Positions 36,500 to 49,000 of a stretch of DNA of 64,000 bases are shown here, one piece after another. Made by a program: the position numbers and the translations under genes. The stretch is from Macrostomum hystrix (taxonomy: Eukaryota > Platyhelminthes > Macrostomidae): the NCBI GenBank assembly GCA_950097015.1, contig CATNEN010000001.1, forward strand, positions 3,248,001 through 3,312,000, read 5' to 3'. The notes below the pieces were generated by a model that saw nothing but the letters and a program-made list of their open reading frames with translations, searched no databases and was not told the DNA's origin. Every line of letters begins with the position of its first letter. Positions within the stretch are counted from its first letter, which is position 1.

Positions 36500-38470
36500 T
36501 CAGGCTCCTGAGCTTTGTCCCGCCAATCCAGCTGTCATCCAATCAGATATTTTATGACAATCTGACATTTCCTTTAGGCGAAGCGAACTTTTCAATAATT
36601 AATATGCTCCGGCTTTCGCTTAGTCTGGCTTCTGGGACGCCGCGTTAAAAATAGCATGAAAAATAATTCAGGAAAAAAATGAAGCATTAAAAGTTTACAT
36701 ATATTCATATATACGAGCTATATAGGATGAGGGATGAAAAAAATCATGATAAAAATCGACTTTGTAGCTCGTAAAGATAGAGAACTAGAAATCATAGAGA
36801 GAGAAGCCAAAATTTGGGATTTAGATTTTTAACTGGCAATGGCTTCTGGGCCTAAATGAATCCTAAACTGTGCTTGCTAACCAGCAGTTACTCTATTACG
36901 GGTTTCATCGCTGCCATTTTAGCAGCTGTCCCCAAAACTGAATCAATATTTTCCGGCAAAAAATCCCACCTGCTCTGACACCTGTAAAAGCAGATTAGAT
37001 AATTTAAGTTCCGTCTCAGTCCTTTTAATTATCTGCAAATTATCTACAGCCGGTTCGTATTTTCTTTGATATTGTGACAGGTGTCTTTTGTGCTGTCTTT
37101 GAAACTCTAGCAAAGGAGCTAGCAAAAGCAGAAACTATCGCATTAAGCTTCAATTGAAAAAAAGAAGCCTTTGTGAAAATGATTGTTAAAAGCTTCTCAG
37201 GTGTTTTATGGAGGATTGCGCATTTTGCGTTTGTCAGTAATCAGTGTCAAAAATCCCCATCAGTTTTTGGGATTCTTAAATCGAGTCAAAGGAATTCACG
37301 ATATCAGCAAGCATCAAAATTCATTTTTAATTTGACTCGGCTAAAATATTTCAAAAGAATTGACATTCTATATGCCACTTCTAAGGGGAAAGAAGAGATC
37401 TGAGAATGAGAATGTGACTTTTTTATATTTTAATTTTCCAAGAAACTAGCGCTTTTTTCTCATATTCTCCTATTAAAACAAATTTTGTTTCATTTTAATT
37501 TCTTGTAATCATACTGAGCTCCATGAATCAGTTGTCAATTTTGTTGATAAATTCGAATGTCGCACATGACTAAGGTACTCGTTGCTGAATTATTTATATT
37601 TAGCGGAATGATGCGCGTGATTTACGCTGACCATCTGGCACCAATTTAAAAACAGCTTATCGCAGCAGAATTATTTCCAAGAATACCGATTCAATTTCTC
37701 ATTTACGGGTTTTCTTGGTTAAGAAAGTTTAATATATCGTTGATTGTAGATAGCGTTATAGCATTATTTTATATAACTTTTAACAATTAATAAAGAGATC
37801 GAAATATAAACTTGTTATTCAAACACGTTAGATGTTGTATACTCAACCAGTTAGAAAAATCAACTAAATAATCAAACAAGTTGGTTGCTTTGGTAACTTA
37901 TATTAAACAGTTCTACTAATGTACTTTAGTGTTAAATCACCTCTATACAAGTGAACAATAATGCCCCCCTACCTTATGAGCAGCTGCACAGATGTTGCTT
38001 CACAAAACCACTTCGCCCGTCGAGATCTGTCAGTCCTTTTCTCTAGGAGAAACAATGGAGAAAAATAGCATACGCAGCAGCTTCTTATCATTCCAGGGAT
38101 TGATTGCTGGTTGGTTGCATTGTTGCTTAAAACGTTAGCATCATCACAAACCTAGTCTAGCGCGTCTGCGGAGCAGCAGAGAATGAGAGTGAATGCGGGT
38201 GGCACAGGCCCTATACCGCAGCACTTGTAACATGTGAATATGGCCAAGCTTTTTGACGAATTTTTATTTTCAAACAAGACTCCATTTAGTGGTGAAATAT
38301 TTTCTAGACAAAAGACCGCAGTTAAATTGCTGCAGCTATTGAAAGATTTGGGAAAAGGAATTGTTATGGGATTAGAAATATGGGAATCAGACAGCACTCG
38401 CTAGAATGACGATACAGACTAGAGATAAGTGGAAGGACAGGGTGAGAGATGAGGGAGGATGGGAGAAAGG
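36500..38470. other. Two-kilobase unique region
   Basis: AT-rich. Short open frames only (for example 36943-37125 minus, 37173-37403 plus), none recognisable. Holds an X-box-like site at 37884. Confidence 0.35.
37884..37897. promoter_or_regulatory. X-box-like palindrome
   Basis: GTTGCTTTGGTAAC: two RFX half-sites with 2-bp spacing, in unique DNA upstream of the GPCR coding exon. Confidence 0.35.
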
Positions 38471-38474
38471 GTGA

Positions 38475-40545
38475 GGGGTTATGAGAAGTAGATTGAGAAG
38501 CAGATTGAGAAGCAGATTGAGAAGGAGAGTGAGATGCAGAATGAGAAGCAGATTGAGAAGGAGAGTGAGAATGAGACTGAGAAGGAGAGTGAGAAGGAGA
38601 GTGAGAAGGAGAGTGAGAAGGAGACTGAGAAGGAGAGTGAGAAGGATTGTGAGAGGGAGAGTGAGAAGGAGACTGAGAAGGAGACTGAGAAGGAGAGTGA
38701 GAAGGATTGTGAGAGGGAGAGTGAGAAGGAGAGTGAGAAGAAGAGTGAGAAGGAGACTGAGAAGGAGAGTGAGAAGGAGAGTGAGAAGGAGAGTGAGAAG
38801 GATTGTGAGAGGGAGAGTGAGAAGAAGAGTGAGAAGAAGAGTGAGAAGGAGACTGAGATGGACAGTAAGACGGAGAGTGAGAAGGAGACTGAGATGGACA
38901 GTAAGAAGGAGACTGAGAAGGAGACTGAGAAGGAGACTGAGAAGGAGAGTGAGAAGGAGAGTGAGAAGGATTGTGAGAGGGAGAGTGAGAAGAAGAGTGA
39001 GAAGAAGAGTGAGAAGGAGACTGAGAAGGAGAGTGAGAAGGAGAGTGAGAAGGAGAGTGAGAAGGATTGTGAGAGGGAGAGTGAGAAGAAGAGTGAGAAG
39101 AAGAGTGAGAAGGAGACTGAGAAGGAGAGTGAGAAGGAGAGTGAGAAGGAGAGTGAGAAGGATTGTGAGAGGGAGAGTGAGAAGAAGAGTGAGAAGAAGA
39201 GTGAGAAGGAGACTGAGAAGGAGAGTGAGAAGGAGAGTGAGAAGGAGAGTGAGAAGGATTGTGAGAGGGAGAGTGAGAAGGAGAGTGAGAAGAAGAGTGA
39301 GAAGGAGACTGAGAAGGAGAGTGAGAAGGAGAGTGAGAAGGAGAGTGAGAAGGAGAGTGAGAAGGATTGTGAGAGGGAGAGTGAGAAGGAGAGTGAGAAG
39401 GAGACTGAGAAGGAGAGTGAGAAGGATTGTGAGAGGGAGAGTGAGAAGGAGAGTGAGAAGAAGAGTGAGAAGGAGACTGAGATGGACAGTAAGACGGAGA
39501 GTGAGAAGGAGACTGAGATGGACAGTAAGAAGGAGACTGAGAAGGAGACTGAGAAGGAGACTGAGAAGGAGAGTGAGAAGGATTGTGAGAGGGAGAGTGA
39601 GAAGAAGAGTGAGAAGAAGAGTGAGAAGGAGACTGAGAAGGAGAGTGAGAAGGAGAGTGAGAAGGAGAGTGAGAAGGATTGTGAGAGGGGGAGTGAGAAG
39701 AAGAGTGAGAAGAAGAGTGAGAAGGAGACTGAGAAGGAGAGTGAGAAGGATTGTGGGAGGGAGAGTGAGAAGGAGAGTGAGAAGGAGAGTGAGAAGGAGA
39801 CTGAGAAGGAGAGTGAGAAGGAGACTGAGAAGGAGAGTGAGAAGGAGACTGAGAAGGAGACTGAGAAGGAGAGTGAGAAGGAGAGTGAGAAGGAGACTGA
39901 GAAGGAGAGTGAGAAGGAGAGTGAGAAGGATTGTGAGAGGGAGAGTGAGAAGAAGAGTGAGAAGGAGACTGAGAAGGAGAGTGAGAAGGAGACTGAGAAG
40001 GAGAGTGAGAAGGAGAGTGAGAAGGATTGTGAGAGGGAGAGTGAGAAGAAGAGTGAGAAGAAGAGTGAGAAGGAGACTGAGAAGGAGACTGAGAAGGAGA
40101 GTGAGAAGGATTGTGAGAGGGAGAGTGAGAAGAAGAGTGAGAAGAAGAGTGAGAAGGAGACTGAGAAGGAGAGTAAGAAGGAGAGTGAGAAGGAGACTGA
40201 GAAGGAGAGTGAGAAGGATTGTGAGAGGGAGAGTGAGAAGAAGAGTGAGAAGAAGAGTGAGAAGGAGACTGAGAAGGAGAGTGAGAAGGAGACTGAGAAG
40301 GAGAGTGAGAAGGATTGTGGGAGGGAGAGTGAGAAGAAGAGTGAGAAGAAGAGTGAGAAGGAGACTGAGAAGGAGAGTGAGAAGGATTGTGGGAGGGAGA
40401 GTGAGAAGAAGAGTGAGAAGAAGAGTGAGAAGGAGACTGAGAAGGAGAGTGAGAAGGAGAGTGAGAAGGAGAGTGAGAAGGAGACTGAGAAGGAGAGTGA
40501 GAAGGAGAGTGTGAAAGAGACTGAGAGAGAAGGAAAGTTAGATAG
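38475..40545. repeat. 12-bp GA-rich minisatellite
   Basis: About 170 copies of GAGAAGGAGAGT with GACT, AAGAGT and GATTGTGAGAGG variants arranged in longer blocks. Open in three frames (RRR/V-type, SEKE-type, and SFSL-type on the minus strand), which marks it as repeat rather than gene. Confidence 0.95.
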
Positions 40546-41175
40546 GAACAGTGGTAGTGGCATGGTGGGTGTCAGAATGCATGAAACTGGTCAGTTGTGC
40601 CCCAGGGCAATCGATAATGCACGCGAGAATTTCCAAAGAAAAGCTCACAAACTGTGAAGGCGTTTAAAACCTAAAATTAAGACAAAAAGGCAAAATTTGT
40701 GACACGTGAGCAGTTCTATAAATGCCTCAATTTATGCCGTGGCAAATAGCCTTTGAAATGTGTCCTAAACTATTCAGTTTGACAGCAAATGGTCCATCCC
40801 AGGGACTCTAAACTAAAAAAAAGTTTTAGTTTTAGGACTGGTGGGAGGACAGATCGCCAAGCAATCGACGCGTGGGGAAATTGGGGATCTTAAATTTCGC
40901 GACTGCGGCTGGCTAAAAAGTTATGTTCCCCTCACTCATTGGGAACTGGGTTTGGGAGGGGAACTCTTGTCGGAGGTGAGACTTGCACTGGCACTTGATT
41001 GCAGCATCAGATTACCTATGCTGCGCCGGTTGCTATGGCAACCTTTGTGACGCTGCTGGCCGGGGGGGGCGGGAGACTTACAGGACAGACAAGGCACAGT
41101 CTGGCTCAGTTAGCTAGATAGACGAGATTTTAGCGAAAATTTAGTGGCAATTACTGTTTAAAGCTTCAATTGAAT
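40546..41175. other. Unique GC-richer island
   Basis: Contains the X-box and G-rich box at 41029-41075 and a donor-like GGAG/GTGAGA at about 40972-40981. A 69-codon frame at 40841-41050 has no recognisable family. Confidence 0.35.
41029..41075. promoter_or_regulatory. X-box plus G-rich box, candidate GPCR promoter element
   Basis: GTTGCTATGGCAAC (41029-41042) is a good X-box. It is followed within 20 bp by a GC-box-like run of eight G, then CGGG (41062-41073). This GC-rich island is unusual among the surrounding AT-rich and repeat DNA and lies 2 kb upstream of the first GPCR coding exon. Confidence 0.35.
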
Positions 41176-41181
41176 CAAGAG

Positions 41182-41525
41182 TATCAGTCTCATATCTCAG
41201 TCTCATATCTCAGTCTCATATCTCAGTCTCATATCTCAGTCTCATATCTCAGTCTCATATCTCAGTCTCATATCTCAGTCTCATATCTCAGTCTCATATC
41301 TCAGTCTCATATCTCAGTCTCATATCTCAGTCTCATATCTCAGTCTCATATCTCAGTCTCATATCTCAGTCTCATATCTCAGTCTCATATCTCAGTCTCA
41401 TATCTCAGTCTCATATCTCAGTCTCATATCTCAGTCTCATATCTCAGTCTCATATCTCAGTCTCATATCTCAGTCTCATATCTCAGTCTCATATCTCAGT
41501 CTCATATCTCAGTCTCATAGCTCAG
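41182..41525. repeat. 13-bp minisatellite, nearly perfect
   Basis: About 26 copies of TATCTCAGTCTCA with essentially no internal variation. Confidence 0.95.
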
Positions 41526-41930
41526 TCATCATTTTTTCATGTTTCTAGTCTACAGTTCAATAGACCAGTCAATAAGGCGCATTAGTTTATTTACAAGTTC
41601 ATTTATATAGCAAAGCTGATGGTTGTATTACCCTCACCACAAAATGACTTGTTATTCTTGAAATTGATTTCACTTTTCCTTTTGCATTTTTACGACTTCG
41701 TCGCTGTTCAGTCTGTAGCACTGTTTCTATTGTCAGAATGCTTTAACACGCTTCACGATCTGGTTTTTTAGTATCTCGACCTGCTTCACTTGCTTAATTG
41801 GCACTTTATTTACCGACATGTTTACGCGATGCGTTAGCAAGAAAACATGTGAGGCTGTAAACTATTTTGATGGTCGATAAATGAGTTGAGCAGTAAAATG
41901 AAGTAGGAAGAAAATGCACTGACGGATATG
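41526..41930. other. Unique AT-rich spacer
   Basis: No feature recognised. Confidence 0.35.
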
Positions 41931-41934
41931 GGAC

Positions 41935-43010
41935 AAGACACTGAAGGATGAAGGGCAAGACACTGAAGGATGAAGGACAAGACACTGAAGGATGAAGGAC
42001 AAGACACTGAAGAATGGAGGACAAGACACTGAAGAATGGAGGACAAGACACTGAAGAATGGAGGACAAGACACTGAAGGATAAAGGACAAGACAGTGATG
42101 AATGAGGGACAAGACACTGAAGGATGAAGGACAAGACAGTGATGAATGAGGGACAAGATACTGAAGGATGAAGGACAAGACAGTGATGAATGAGGGACAA
42201 GACACTGAAGGATGAAGGACTAGACACTGAAGGATGAAGGACAAGACACTGAAGGATGAAGGACTAGACACTGAAGGATGAAGGACAAGACACTGAAGGA
42301 TGAAGGACAAGACACTGAAGGATGAAGGACAAGACACTGAAGGATGAAGGACTAGACACTGAAGGATGAAGGACAAGACAGTGATGAATGAGGGACAAGA
42401 CACTGAAGGATGAAGGACTAGACACTGAAGGATGAAGGACAAGACAGTGATGAATGAGGGACTAGACACTGAAGGATGAAGGACTAGACACTGAAGGATG
42501 AAGGACAAGACAGTGATGAATGAGGGACAAGACACTGAAGGATGAAGGACTAGACACTGAAGGATGAAGGACAAGACACTGAAGGATGAAGGACAAGACA
42601 CTGAAGGATGTAGGACAAGACACTGAAGGATGAAGGACAAAACACTGAAGGATGAAGGACAAGACAGTGATGAATGAGGGACAAGACACTGAAGGATGAA
42701 GGACAAGACACTGAAGGATGAAGGACAAGACAGTGATGAATGAGGGACTAGACACTGAAGGATGAAGGACAAGACAGTGATGAATGAGGGACAAGACACT
42801 GAAGGATGAAGGACTAGACACTGAAGGATGAAGGACAAGACAGTGATGAATGAGGGACAAGACACTGAAGGATGAAGGACTAGACACTGAAGGATGAAGG
42901 ACTAGACATTGAAGGATGAAGGACAAGACACTGAAGGATGAAGGACTAGACACTGAATGATGAAGGACAAGACACTGAAGGATGAAGGACAAGACACTGA
43001 AGGATGGGGG
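41935..43010. repeat. 22-bp minisatellite upstream of the GPCR exon
   Basis: About 49 copies of GAAGGATGAAGGACAAGACA with GATGAATGAGGG and GGACTAGACA variants. It ends 45 bp before the GPCR splice acceptor. Confidence 0.95.
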
Positions 43011-43035
43011 TACAAATATTACAATTAACCCATCC

Positions 43036-43054
43036 AAAAAATTTCTCCCACCAG
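43036..43054 (+). promoter_or_regulatory. 3' splice site upstream of the GPCR start codon
   Basis: AAAAATTTCTCCCACCAG directly follows the 22-bp array and lies 16 nt before ATG 43071. The 5' partner (cis exon or spliced leader) is not identified. Confidence 0.55.
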
Positions 43055-43070
43055 AGCGGCAGCTTCAAGA

Positions 43071-46000
43071 ATGTCAGACACAGGGCCAATAATGCGTTGC
43101 AACACTCTGTGTGCCTGCGAGACACGACTGCCAACCGGCCTGTCCGCCCTGTACCGACTCACCTTCAGGGGAGCGACTACGGAAGTGAATTTCTCCACCG
43201 CCGGGTCGCAGTGCACCCTTGGTCACGAAATACCGGCTAACACCTCCTGGCAGGACAGGACTAGCCGGGATATTGTCAAGGTGTTGCTAAGCACCTACAT
43301 GGCACCACCGGTGATTGTTATAACACTCGTCACCAACCTGCTAATTTGTGTGGTGCTGACTAGGAAGAATATGGTTAGCCCGACTAATATAATCTTGCTG
43401 TCCATGGCGCTGGCGGACATGCTCACCGGTGAGTCCCGCCTTGCTTCCCTGGATTGAGAAGGATTTGAGTAGGCTTTGAGTAGGCTTTGAGAAGGATTTG
43501 AGTAGGCTCTGAGAAGGATTTAAGTAGGCTTTGAGTAGGCTTTAAGTAGGATTTGAGTAGGCTTTGAGTAGGCTTTGAGTAGGATTTGAGAAGGATTTGA
43601 GTAGGCTCTGAGAAGGATTTAAGTAGGCTTTGAGTAGGCTTTAAGTAGGATTTGAGTAGGCTTTGAGTAGGCTTTGAGTAGGATTTGAGTAGGCTTTGAG
43701 TAGGCTTTGAGAAGGATTTGAGTAGGCTCTGAGAAGGATTTAAGTAGGCTTTGAGTAGGCTTTAAGTAGGATTTGAGTAGGCTTTGAGTAGACTTTAAGT
43801 ACTGTTTGGGTTGGAATCAGGGGGTGAGAGTAGATCTAGAATCGGGGGTGAGAGTAGATCTAGAATCGGGGGTGAGAGTAGATCTAGAATCGGGGGTGAG
43901 AGTAGATCTAGAATCGGGGGTGAGAGTAGATCTAGAATCGGGGGTGAGAGTAGATCTAGAATCGGGGGTGAGAGTAGATCTAGAATCGGGGGGTGAGAGT
44001 AGATCTAGAATCGGGGGTGAGAGTAGATCTAGAATCGGGGGTGAGAGTAGATCTAGAATCGGGGGTGAGAGTAGATCTAGAATCGGGGGTGAGAGTAGAT
44101 CTAGAATCGGGGGTAAGAGTAGATCTAGAATCGGGGGGTGAGAGTAGATCTAGAATCGGGGGGTGAGAGTAGATCTAGAATCGGGGGTAAGAGTAGGTCT
44201 AGAATCGGGGGTAAGAGTAGATCTAGAATCGGGGGTGAGAGTAGATCTAGAATCGGGGGTGAGAGTAGATCTAGAATCGGGGGTGAGAGTAGATCTAGAA
44301 TCGGGGGTGAGAGTAGATCTAGAATCGGGGGTGAGAGTAGATCTTGAATCAGGGGGTGGGATTAGATCTAGAATCAGGGGGTAAAAGTTTCGGATTAAGT
44401 TATTCGCAAACTGACGCACTATTTTCGCCATCGGACACGGAAAGATGCGAAGTAGTTTTAACGCTTCAAGACAAATAGGGAATGATTTCAGCGCACTGGC
44501 TTACATACACTCGCTATTATTTTCTGAAAGCCATGGTTGACAAATGAGGTTGGTCTGTGTTCCATATGAAGACATCCGCAAGCCACTTTGATCAGAGGAC
44601 AGCAGCACTGGGCGATAGACTTGTCGGATGATAGATTAAGAGAGGTGCGAACAGATGATGACAGGGTATGGCCGGAGATGAACGATGAGAACAGAGATGC
44701 TGGGTTGAAGTCGTTCGACTTTTAGGGAAATATTTGCCACTAGCAGCTACTGGTGAATAGGGAAGATAGCGAAAATAGTAAAGAGAAGTAGAGAGGCGAG
44801 AGAATTAGAGAGGGGAGAGAAGGGGAGAGGGGAGAGAAGAGGAGATGGGAGAGAAGTAGAGAGGGGAGAGAAGTAGAGAGGGGAGAGAAGTAGAGAGGGA
44901 GAGAAGTAGAGAGGGGAGAGAAGTAGAGAGGGAGAGAAGTAGAGAGGGAGAGAAGTAGAGAGGGAGAGAAGTAGAGAGGGGAGAGAAGTAGAGAGGGAGA
45001 GAAGTAGAGAGGGAGAGAAGTAGAGAGGGGAGAGAAGTAGAGATGGGAGAGAAGTAGAGGGCAGAGAAGGAGAGGGGATAAGGTGTAAGAATGTGGTGTA
45101 GTGACAAAGGAGCAGTAGAGAGAGGTCTGAGAGCGGACTGAAGATAAGCAATAGCCAGAGATGTTGAGGTCAGTCAGAAGAAGTGACATGGGAAGCAGTA
45201 TGCTAGCCACAGCAGACAGCAGATGGTTAGGAAGGCTTTTAGGCCAGTGTGCCCGCTGTTCAAGAATGTGGCAACAGCTGACAGAGGTGATAAGGCGGTG
45301 AGGAGAGAAATAGAGAGCACATGATTGACGAGGTAGAGTTTCGAAGACGCGGGGCGATATGAATATATTAGCAAAAATAGTCCGACACTAAGTGAAGTAC
45401 GGATGCAACTAACCGCTTGGATAATGGAGTGGATATTATGGGGCGCAGAGATAGCCTGAGAAGAGAAGGATTTGTGGACATTTAGGGATTAATTCTGCGG
45501 CCTATCACTTTGGTTCGAGTAGGGGATTGTAGTGTTATCAGCTCAATCGTCGATTTCAATGCTAATATAAAAATTGCGACGGGTGATCAACTCGCTCAAA
45601 AAATGTAAGGTTGTTGATAATCTCCTAACATTGCTCATTATCCCCTCAGATTCTTAACTATTCCCTCAGCTGGTTGATTATCCCCTCAGATGGTTGATTA
45701 TCCTTTCAGATTGTTAATTATCCCCTCAGATTCTTAACTATTCCCTCAGCTGGTTGATTATCCCCTCAGATTCTTAACTATTCCCTCAGATGGTTGATTA
45801 TCCCCTCAGATTGTTGATTATCCCCTCAGGTTGTTGATTATCCCCTCAGGTTGTTGATTATCCCCTCAGATTGTTGATTATCCCCTCAGGTTGTTGATTA
45901 TCCTTTCAGATTGTTAATTATCCCCTCAGATTCTTAACTATTCCCTCAGCTGGTTGATTATCCCCTCAGATTCTTAACTATTCCGTCAGATGGTTGATTA

Positions 46001-49000
46001 TCCCCTCAGATTCTTAACTATTCCCTCAGATGGTTGATTATATCCTCAGATTCTTAACTATTCCCTCAGCTGGTTGATTATCCCCTCAGATTCTTAACTA
46101 TTCCGTCAGATGGTTGATTATCCCCTCAGATTCTTAACTATTCCGTCAGATGGTTGATTATATCCTCAGATTCTTAACTATTCCCTCAGCTGGTTGATTA
46201 TCCCCTCAGATTCTTAACTATTCCGTCAGATGGTTGATTATCCCCTCAGATTCTTAACTATTCCCTCAGATGGTTGATTATATCCTCAGATTCTTAACTA
46301 TTCCCTCAGCTGGTTGATTATCCCCTCAGATTCTTAACTATTCCGTCAGATGGTTGATTATCCCCTCAGATTCTTAACTATTCCCTCAGATGGTTGATTA
46401 TATCCTCAGATTCTTAACTATTCCCTCAGCTGGTTGATTATCCCCTCAGATTCTTAACTATTCCGTCAGATGGTTGATTATCCCCTCAGATTCTTAACTA
46501 TTCCCTCAGATGGTTGATTATATCCTCAGATTCTTAACTATTCCCTCAGCTGGTTGATTATCCCCTCAGATTCTTAACTATTCCGTCAGATGGTTGATTA
46601 TCCCCTCAGATTCTTAACTATTCCCTCAGATGGTTGATTATCCCCTCAGATTCTTAACTATTCCCTCAGATGGTTGATTATCCCCTCAGATTGTTGATTA
46701 TCCCCTCAGATTCTTAACTATTCCCTCAGATTGTTGATTATCCCCTCAGATTCTTAACTATTCCCTCAGATTGTTGATTATCCCCTCAGATTCTTAACTA
46801 TTCCGTCAGATGGTTGATTATCCCCTCAGATTCTTAACTATTCCCTCAGATGGTTGATTATATCCTCAGATTCTTAACTATTCCCTCAGCTGGTTGATTA
46901 TCCCCTCAGATTCTTAACTATTCCGTCAGATGGTTGATTATCCCCTCAGATTCTTAACTATTCCCTCAGATGGTTGATTATCCCCTCAGATTCTTAACTA
47001 TTCCCTCAGATGGTTGATTATCCCCTCAGATTGTTGATTATCCCCTCAGATTCTTAACTATTCCCTCAGATTGTTGATTATCCCCTCAGATTCTTAACTA
47101 TTCCCTCAGATGGTTGATTATCCCCTCAGATTCTTAACTATTCCCTCAGATGGTTGATTATCCCCTCAGATTGTTGATTATCCCCTCAGATTGTTGATTA
47201 TCCTTTCAGATTGTTAATTATCCCCTCAGATTCTTAACTATACCCTCAGATTCTTAACTATACCCTCAGATTCTTAACTATACCCTCAGATTCTTAACTA
47301 TTCCCTCAGATTGTTGATTATCCCCTCAGATGGTTAATTATCCCTCAGATGGTTAATTATCCCTCAGATTGTTGATTATCCCTCAGATTGTTGATTATCC
47401 CCTCAGATTGTTGATTATCCCTCAGATTGTTGATTATCCCCTCAGATTGTTGATTATCCCCTCAGATGGTTAATTATCCCTCAGATGGTTAATTATCCCC
47501 TCAGATTGTTGATTTTTTAATTTTAGGTCATTGAAAAAACATGAAATCAGTTTTTTTGCATTTGCGTGTCGAAACAGATCAGAAAAAGCCAGAAAATTTT
47601 TGGGAAAGAATTGAGTCCAAATTAATTTGAGTCAACTTTGCAATGCGTCAATCAAATTCAACTTAAATATCGCTCCAACCTTGTCCAACAATCTTATGAA
47701 AAAATTTTTTAACTTCAGCTAAGCTGTACTAGTATGCATATTGATGCGAGTTTGACATTCTATACATCACTAGAATCTGTAACTAAATTCGATTCAATTA
47801 AAAAAAGGTTCAATCTGCGTGCCTTAGAGTGGAATTTTTAAAAGGCCACTTTGAAATAACTTCCACCCTGTCAGTCCAACTTTGATACGTCAAATAAGTT
47901 ACTGAAATGACGTGACCGGATTAACCAGTACCCGGCAATGTAAATATTGCTATTTTATTTCGCCTTCTAGCCGAGTGTTTTCGACTAGATCTCACCCTCT
48001 TCTAGACTAGATCTCACCCTCGTCTAGACTAGATCTCACCCTCCTCTAGACTAGATCTCACCCTCTTCTAGACTAGATCTCACCCTCTTCTAGACTAGAT
48101 CTCACCCTCGTCTAGACTAGATCTCACCCTCCTCTAGACTAGATCTCACCCTCTTCTAGACTAGATCTCACCCTCTTCTAGACTAGATCTCACCCTCGTC
48201 TAGACTAGATCTCACCCTCCTCTAGACTAGATCTCACCCTCTTCTAGACTAGATCTCACCCTCTTCTAGACTAGATCTCACCCTCCTCTAGACTAGATCT
48301 CACCCTCCTCTAGACTAAATCTCACCCTCCTCTAGACTAGATCTCACCCTCGTCTAGACTAGATCTCACCATCGTCTAGACTAGATCTCACCCTCTTCTA
48401 GACTAGATCTCACCCTCTTCTAGACTAGATCTCACCCTCCTCTAGACTAGATCTCACCCTCATCTAGACTAGATCTCACCATCGTCTAGACTAGATCTCA
48501 CCCTCTTCTAGACTAGATCTCACCCTCCTCTAGACTAGATCTCACCCTCGTCTAGACTAGATCTCACCCTCGTCTAGACTAGATCTCACTCTCTTCTAGA
48601 CTAGATCTCACCCTCGTCTAGACTAGATCTCACCCTCCTCTAGACTAGATCTCACCCTCCTCTAGACTAGATCTCACCCTCTTCTAGACTAGATCTCACC
48701 ATCGTCTAGACTAGATCTCACCCTCCTCTAGACTAGATCTCACCCTCCTCTAGACTAGATCTCACCCTCGTCTAGACTAGATCTCACCCTCGTCTAGACT
48801 AGATCTCACACTTCTCCGGCGCAGATATTAGCTGGTTGGTTAGATTTTCATAGATCTCTTTCTAATTTTCGACCCGATATTGTGTTCTCAAGTTTTGCAT
48901 CCTTGCTCTTGAAAGGATTCCGATTGACAGCGGAAATTTGAGCAAGCAATCAGATCAGCGATAATTTAATCCATTTGTAAAAAACCGATTACTTATCTTT

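Noticed and set aside
36943..37125. A 60-codon minus-strand frame (QRQHKRHLSQYQRKYEP region)
   Set aside because: It looks protein-like but is short, isolated and matches no family I know, so it is not called a gene.
38479..40657. Long overlapping frames of about 700 codons on both strands (arginine-rich, glutamate/lysine/serine-rich, and phenylalanine/serine-rich)
   Set aside because: All come from the same 12-bp unit read in different frames. No unique protein sequence.
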